A program made the translations under genes and the position numbers. A stretch of DNA of 64,000 bases from Pelecanus crispus. Its lineage: Eukaryota; Chordata; Aves; Pelecaniformes; Pelecanidae. The notes below the pieces were generated by a model. That model worked only from the letters and a program-made list of their open reading frames with translations. It was not told the DNA's origin and did no database searches. This document shows positions 59,472 through 64,000 of this stretch, one piece after another. Where the stretch lies: assembly GCF_030463565.1 (NCBI RefSeq), contig NC_134676.1, positions 3,334,001-3,398,000 on the forward strand, given 5' to 3'. Every line of letters begins with the position of its first letter. Positions within the stretch are counted from its first letter, which is position 1.

Positions 59472-62400
59472 GCACTTTCCAGTTGGGTTTGAGCTGGATG
59501 GCATCAGGTTTGTGCACCCAGAGCCCGATCCCTTTTGGGAACCAAACCAAGGGAGCGGGGACCTTTCAGAGATTGACCCCAAAAGCATGAGTCGAAATGA
59601 AGCTCTGATGTGGACCAAGGGCCAAGCTCTGATTTATGGAGGCAGATCAAACGTGGGTGCTCTGGTTGCCCCCAGGTACTCATCTTCCCCCTCGCCCGGG
59701 ATCCCCATCTCTGCTGCACGGGTGGTTAAGCTCCCGCGGAGCAGCTGCTCAACAGCTGCAGGTTACACTTCACATATGAAAGAACCCCCAAATCTGTGTG
59801 AAATTTCCAGTGGTTTAACAGCTGTTGCTTGAGCCAGGCTGTCTGTGTCACGTATATGGGGACACTGGAGGGGAAAGAGGCAGGACAGACAGCTGGGAGC
59901 AGTAATTTCTCCAGCCGCTTAGTTTTAATCTGCTTTTGCTCATGTCAGAGACTTTTGAGTGAAAATTTGAGAATGGAGAAGCCTTTGGTTTTATTTTTCT
60001 CCCTTTTCTCACCCCCTACCCCAAGACTGCAGTGAGTCTAGTGTGAGCCAAACTCTGTCAGTAAGGGATTTATTTCTAGGGAGACTTTTTGGTGGGATTC
60101 ATTGCAACTTATTTTAAATGTCTGAGCAAGTCAAATGCTCGTTCTTGTGAATGGAGAGGAGCAGCATCCAGGAATGGTCAGTTCAGCCATTGGTTTTAGA
60201 GAAAGACAATTTGCTTTCTGAAGACAGGAGTCTTCTCTGACCATGAAGTTACCTTTTTAGGCTGTAGAACTGGTGATAAATCCCAGTACGTGCTGGATCT
60301 TCTGGGGAAGGGGAAGGTGTTCTGGAGACACGAGGAACTTTTGAAGGAGAAGTGCCACTAAAAATCAGGAAATTAGTTGTGTACCTTGAAAAAAAAATGC
60401 AGAGCAATTTGCCAAATGATCTGGAGGGTGTTTAAAATATCTACACGTTAATAGGCTGTGGTGTGACCAACCAACTAACCCTGTTTGCCTGTGGAGAGAG
60501 AGGGTTTTATGCCTAGGACATAGCAGGGAAAAGTCTGCGTCACCAGAAGGGCTTCGTTTACCTCAGTCAACAGTAAAAAACAGGGGAAAAAATCTGTGGT
60601 ATTTCTGGGATTTATTCTAGAAATGCCTGCTACAAACACTTGTTTTCATTTCTTGACATTTTTGCATTCTCTCTGCATTTATAAAAATAAAACGACCCAT
60701 TAATTCTTAATCAAAGCCAGTTCTTAATTTTATTTTTTTACTGCAATTGTATTTATGCCAGGAATCCTTTATTTGCTTTTAAATGTGAATTCAGGTTAAC
60801 CAAAAATTGACGTGATTTTTAGCTGTGGGAAGTACCGCTGTTGGCAGATGCTGCGAAGTTAAAGCCCGCATAGCACATGCTGAGGAGGTCGTGTCTTCCC
60901 AGCGCTGCTCGGCTGTATTTTGGCTGGTACTTCCCTGCTTCATTGCTTGCCAGGTGAGTCTCCTGGAACGTAACATCAGACTCTGCTCAGATAATCCCTA
61001 CATCAAGGAGTCATGTCTTGATGGAAGAGGGTCTCCTATAAGGAGACAGGGGATGGGTCATTTCTCTCTTGCTCTTGGTTGCTCTGGTTGAAATTGTAGC
61101 TTGAGCTGCGGTTTGAGTGCAAGACGAAAATGGCTGGGGTCTTAGCGTCCCAAAAAACCTCGGCCGTGCAGGGTGCTGTTCCTGTACCCCAAAACCTCCC
61201 CGCAGGTCTAATGGCTCCACAGGGATGGGACGTCAGGAAGGGGGAGAGACAGAGAAGCAGAGGGGAAACCTTGAGCTGAGCATGTGATGCTGAGAGGGAG
61301 ACCCTGCACCTCCTGTGGCTTCCCCAGCAGCTTGAACACAGCTTTAGAAACCCCCAAATGCTCCGTGAGCCGCACAAACTGGAGTTCTCTGTTGCTGTGG
61401 GCTGCGAGCTTGCAGGGCTCATGCCCAAGGATGGCTGGAGGGGACCGGGACCACCAAACTGGTGAGAGCTGGGCTAGTCCCCAGTGGCTGTTGGGATGAG
61501 ACCATGGGCATGCTCCCCATGGAAGGGAGAGCAGAAAACAGGGATGGGTCTGGCAGTTTGGGGCAGAGGTGGGAGGGTGTGGTGTTTTCCTATCCCCCTC
61601 CCCTGCAAGGGGCTTGGCGTGCCAAAAACCTCTCCTTGGCACGACAGTATAGAAAAGAAGTGCCCCAATTTGTCCCCTGCTCCCATGGCATGGCCACCCT
61701 TGCTGGCCCACTGGGGAGTTCCAGGGGTACAGGACACCCCGGCTCTGAGATGGGTCCCGTTGAGGGGCACGGGGTGTGATGCCACCAGGGATGGCAGGGG
61801 ACAAGGCGAGGTGACAGCACAGCGTATTTACCGCTGCCGTTCCCCGTCACTGGATTATCCCTGCTCTGGCGCAGAGGCTGGATGCCACCAGAAAACCCAA
61901 AGCAGAAAATGCCAGGGCTTGGATGGTCGAGGGTTTGGTTTTGTTGTCTTGTTTTAAACAGCCCCTGTGAACGACTGTTGTGCGCGAGGGGCGGGAAGGG
62001 GGGGTTGCCATGGCAAAATGGGATTTGCTGGGAATGAATAGCTTGCTTTTTCTCCCCTGAAATGAATGGGTTGCTAAGACCTCCCTGCATATGAAGATTG
62101 TAGGTGCTACCTTCGGTGGAAGAGGCAGCTAACAATATCCCCCCCAGCTTTAAGTTATCCACAGGCCTCTTAATACAACTCAATCTTATTACACAAAAAA
62201 AATGTGATCTCAAGTGTAGATTGAGAGAGACAAAATGTTCCCAGTGGGATCTATCCGTGCCTCTTCCCCAGTCCCCTCCAACAACAGGGATTAGCGGCAA
62301 TGTTTGCACTGACTGTAACTAGGACATAAAGACCATGGTTCATTTCTTCCCATTCAGCTAATTCTTTACATTGCAGACACTACAGGATCCATTTATGTTT

Positions 62401-64000
62401 TGGGTTTTTTGGGGTTTTTTTTTTGTCTTTTGTGAAAGTAGGTTGGGGTGGGAGGGAGTGAGGGGGAGAAATCTGCTGGGGAAACTGTTGGCGTCTCCAA
62501 AGAAAAGTATCTTTTCAAACCTTAGCCTGCGGCCCACAGCCCTCCTCTGCCGGGGATGAAAGAAGCCGCGGTCCCCATCTGACGCGATGGCATTTGCAGG
62601 CAACGCCGCTTTTAGATGAAGGCCGTGATGTATTCGCCAAGAGTGGCAACTTTTAAGAAATAAAGTGATTTAAGCTGGCAGATCTGACTTCCCATATCAA
62701 GCTCTGGGGCGTTTTTTCAGCAAGTGCTCGCTTTCAGTCAGCTCTCATTCCTGACACATACCCACCTCTAAAACAAACTACAGCATTGACTTGAAGTATG
62801 GGTTTTTTTTTCTGGGAGAACTTTGGAAGGCACAACGTGGCCGTATGGGAAGGGTTTGGCCAGGACTCCAGGGTAAATGTTTTTGCCACCCATGCGATCC
62901 CTGATACGCACCAATGGACAATGTTCACATTTTTCTTCCATTTGGAAGAAAACTTCTCCAGCAGCCAAAAACATGGTTGCGGGACACAGGATTTGTGCGA
63001 AGGGGCTGGAAGATGCCCTTGGCTTTGTGCAGCACAGTCGCACCGTGACTTCAGCCTGTCTGGAGAGGGTCAGCGAGGCCACGGCATCTGGGCCACCTTC
63101 CTGCAGGTCCTGAACTCACTCCATCCCTCTTCTGGAGCATGGGGATGAGAGAAGAGATGGTTAATATTGCCAAAACGCCTTCTGGCTGACCCAGGAACAT
63201 GTTTTATCTCCTCCAAAGCCATTCATTAATCTTGCCTTAACAGACAAGTCCTGCTGACTCACAGCGGGTTCAGGGGAGGTTACAGGGTGAAAATGAAGGA
63301 TTATGAGATGAAGGAGGAACTCACAAATCTTTCCAAGGTGGCGGGCAGGCAGGGCTCTGTGTCACAGGCAGTACTAGGATGTGGTGACCCATTTCTGCCT
63401 CGTGGTCTCTCATTCCTCACTGCTGAAGGCAAATACTGTAGAAATAAGAGCCACGGAGCAGACTTAGGAGCTTCAAAATGTTGACTGTGGTGGTTTATTT
63501 CCTTATTTAATTGCCAACTTCCAGCCTCAGAGAGGAAAAGTGCGCAGTGCAGACACACCTCTCGTCTGAAATTTGGTCATCACAGTTACAGGCTGTAACC
63601 CATGCGAGGATTAACCTGGATTTGTTACACAGACAAGAGAGAGGAAAAATGACCTAAAATTGCACCGTGCATCTTGGGAGACCCTAGCTAATGTGCCCCA
63701 AATGTGTGTGATGATATATCTACTACCTCTCACCTCTGTTCTTGGCACTGGGAGAGACAGCAGATGAATCTGAGCTGTCCTTTGGGGGAGCACAGGCTTG
63801 CCAAGGACTTCAGCACACTCTTTGGAGAAAGACACTGCATGTGCTTGAAGAGGAGGATGATACCTGAGTACCTTTTTCTGCAGCACCAAGAAATATCCTA
63901 AGGAATGGGCAAGTGCTGGTATGCGTTACGTACTCCTGGGCTCCTTCCAGCAAAGGGAAGGTGTGAATGGTACCTTGGAGAAAGTCACCTTTCTGCCACC
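59472..64000. other. Intergenic DNA to the end of the window, no gene seen
   Basis: 4.5 kb. The 61.1-62.3 kb part is GC-rich and has long overlapping frames on both strands (239 and 198 residues on minus, 157 on plus). They overlap in competing frames and show no domain, so I do not call a gene. Confidence 0.65.

Noticed and set aside
20866..64000. Search for LIPG or MYO5B exons expected from human gene order
   Set aside because: No lipase (GYSLGAHVAGYAG-like) or myosin motif was seen in any frame examined. Short exons could still have been missed by eye.

Overview
This is vertebrate nuclear DNA, almost certainly from a bird. It has a split gene with GT-AG introns, a CpG-island promoter, long non-coding flanks and at least 17 CR1-type LINE fragments. 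Many of these carry the bird-typical 3' end that closes in ATTCTATGAT repeats. I cannot name the species.

Positions 1-20,830 hold one complete gene on the plus strand: ACAA2, the mitochondrial 3-ketoacyl-CoA thiolase of fatty-acid beta-oxidation. Ten coding exons (96-111, 5689-5855, 8265-8393, 10111-10227, 12259-12406, 14857-15032, 16003-16132, 18381-18451, 19088-19242, 20173-20257) join in frame to give 397 residues, the length of the human enzyme. The catalytic residues fall at the family positions: Cys92, His352 and Cys382. The window opens inside the promoter CpG island, 95 bases before the start codon. The transcript ends at overlapping AATAAA signals near 20,805, followed by a GT-rich element. 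Intron 1 holds a 130-bp segment of unknown nature whose CpG-decayed copy is fused to a CR1 element 2.8 kb downstream.

Positions 20,830-64,000 contain no coding sequence I recognise on either strand. The open frames there are chance frames or pieces of CR1. In human, LIPG lies on the 3' side of ACAA2 and MYO5B on the 5' side. I found no LIPG or MYO5B exon, so this is probably part of the ACAA2-LIPG interval. It contains CR1 fragments of several ages, short tandem repeats (28, 26 and 19 bp units), a 30-base A tract, a long alternating purine-pyrimidine tract and a perfect 22-bp palindrome.

No previously undescribed gene system is visible. The most notable signals concern retrotransposon biology: a CR1 unit with two 3' ends separated by a shared 85-bp linker, present twice; two preferred 5' truncation points among CR1 copies; nearly identical CR1 copies in introns 1 and 4 that bracket exons 2-4; and the CR1 chimera in intron 1. 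In the gene itself, an in-frame upstream ATG would add an Arg/Ala-rich, presequence-like extension.
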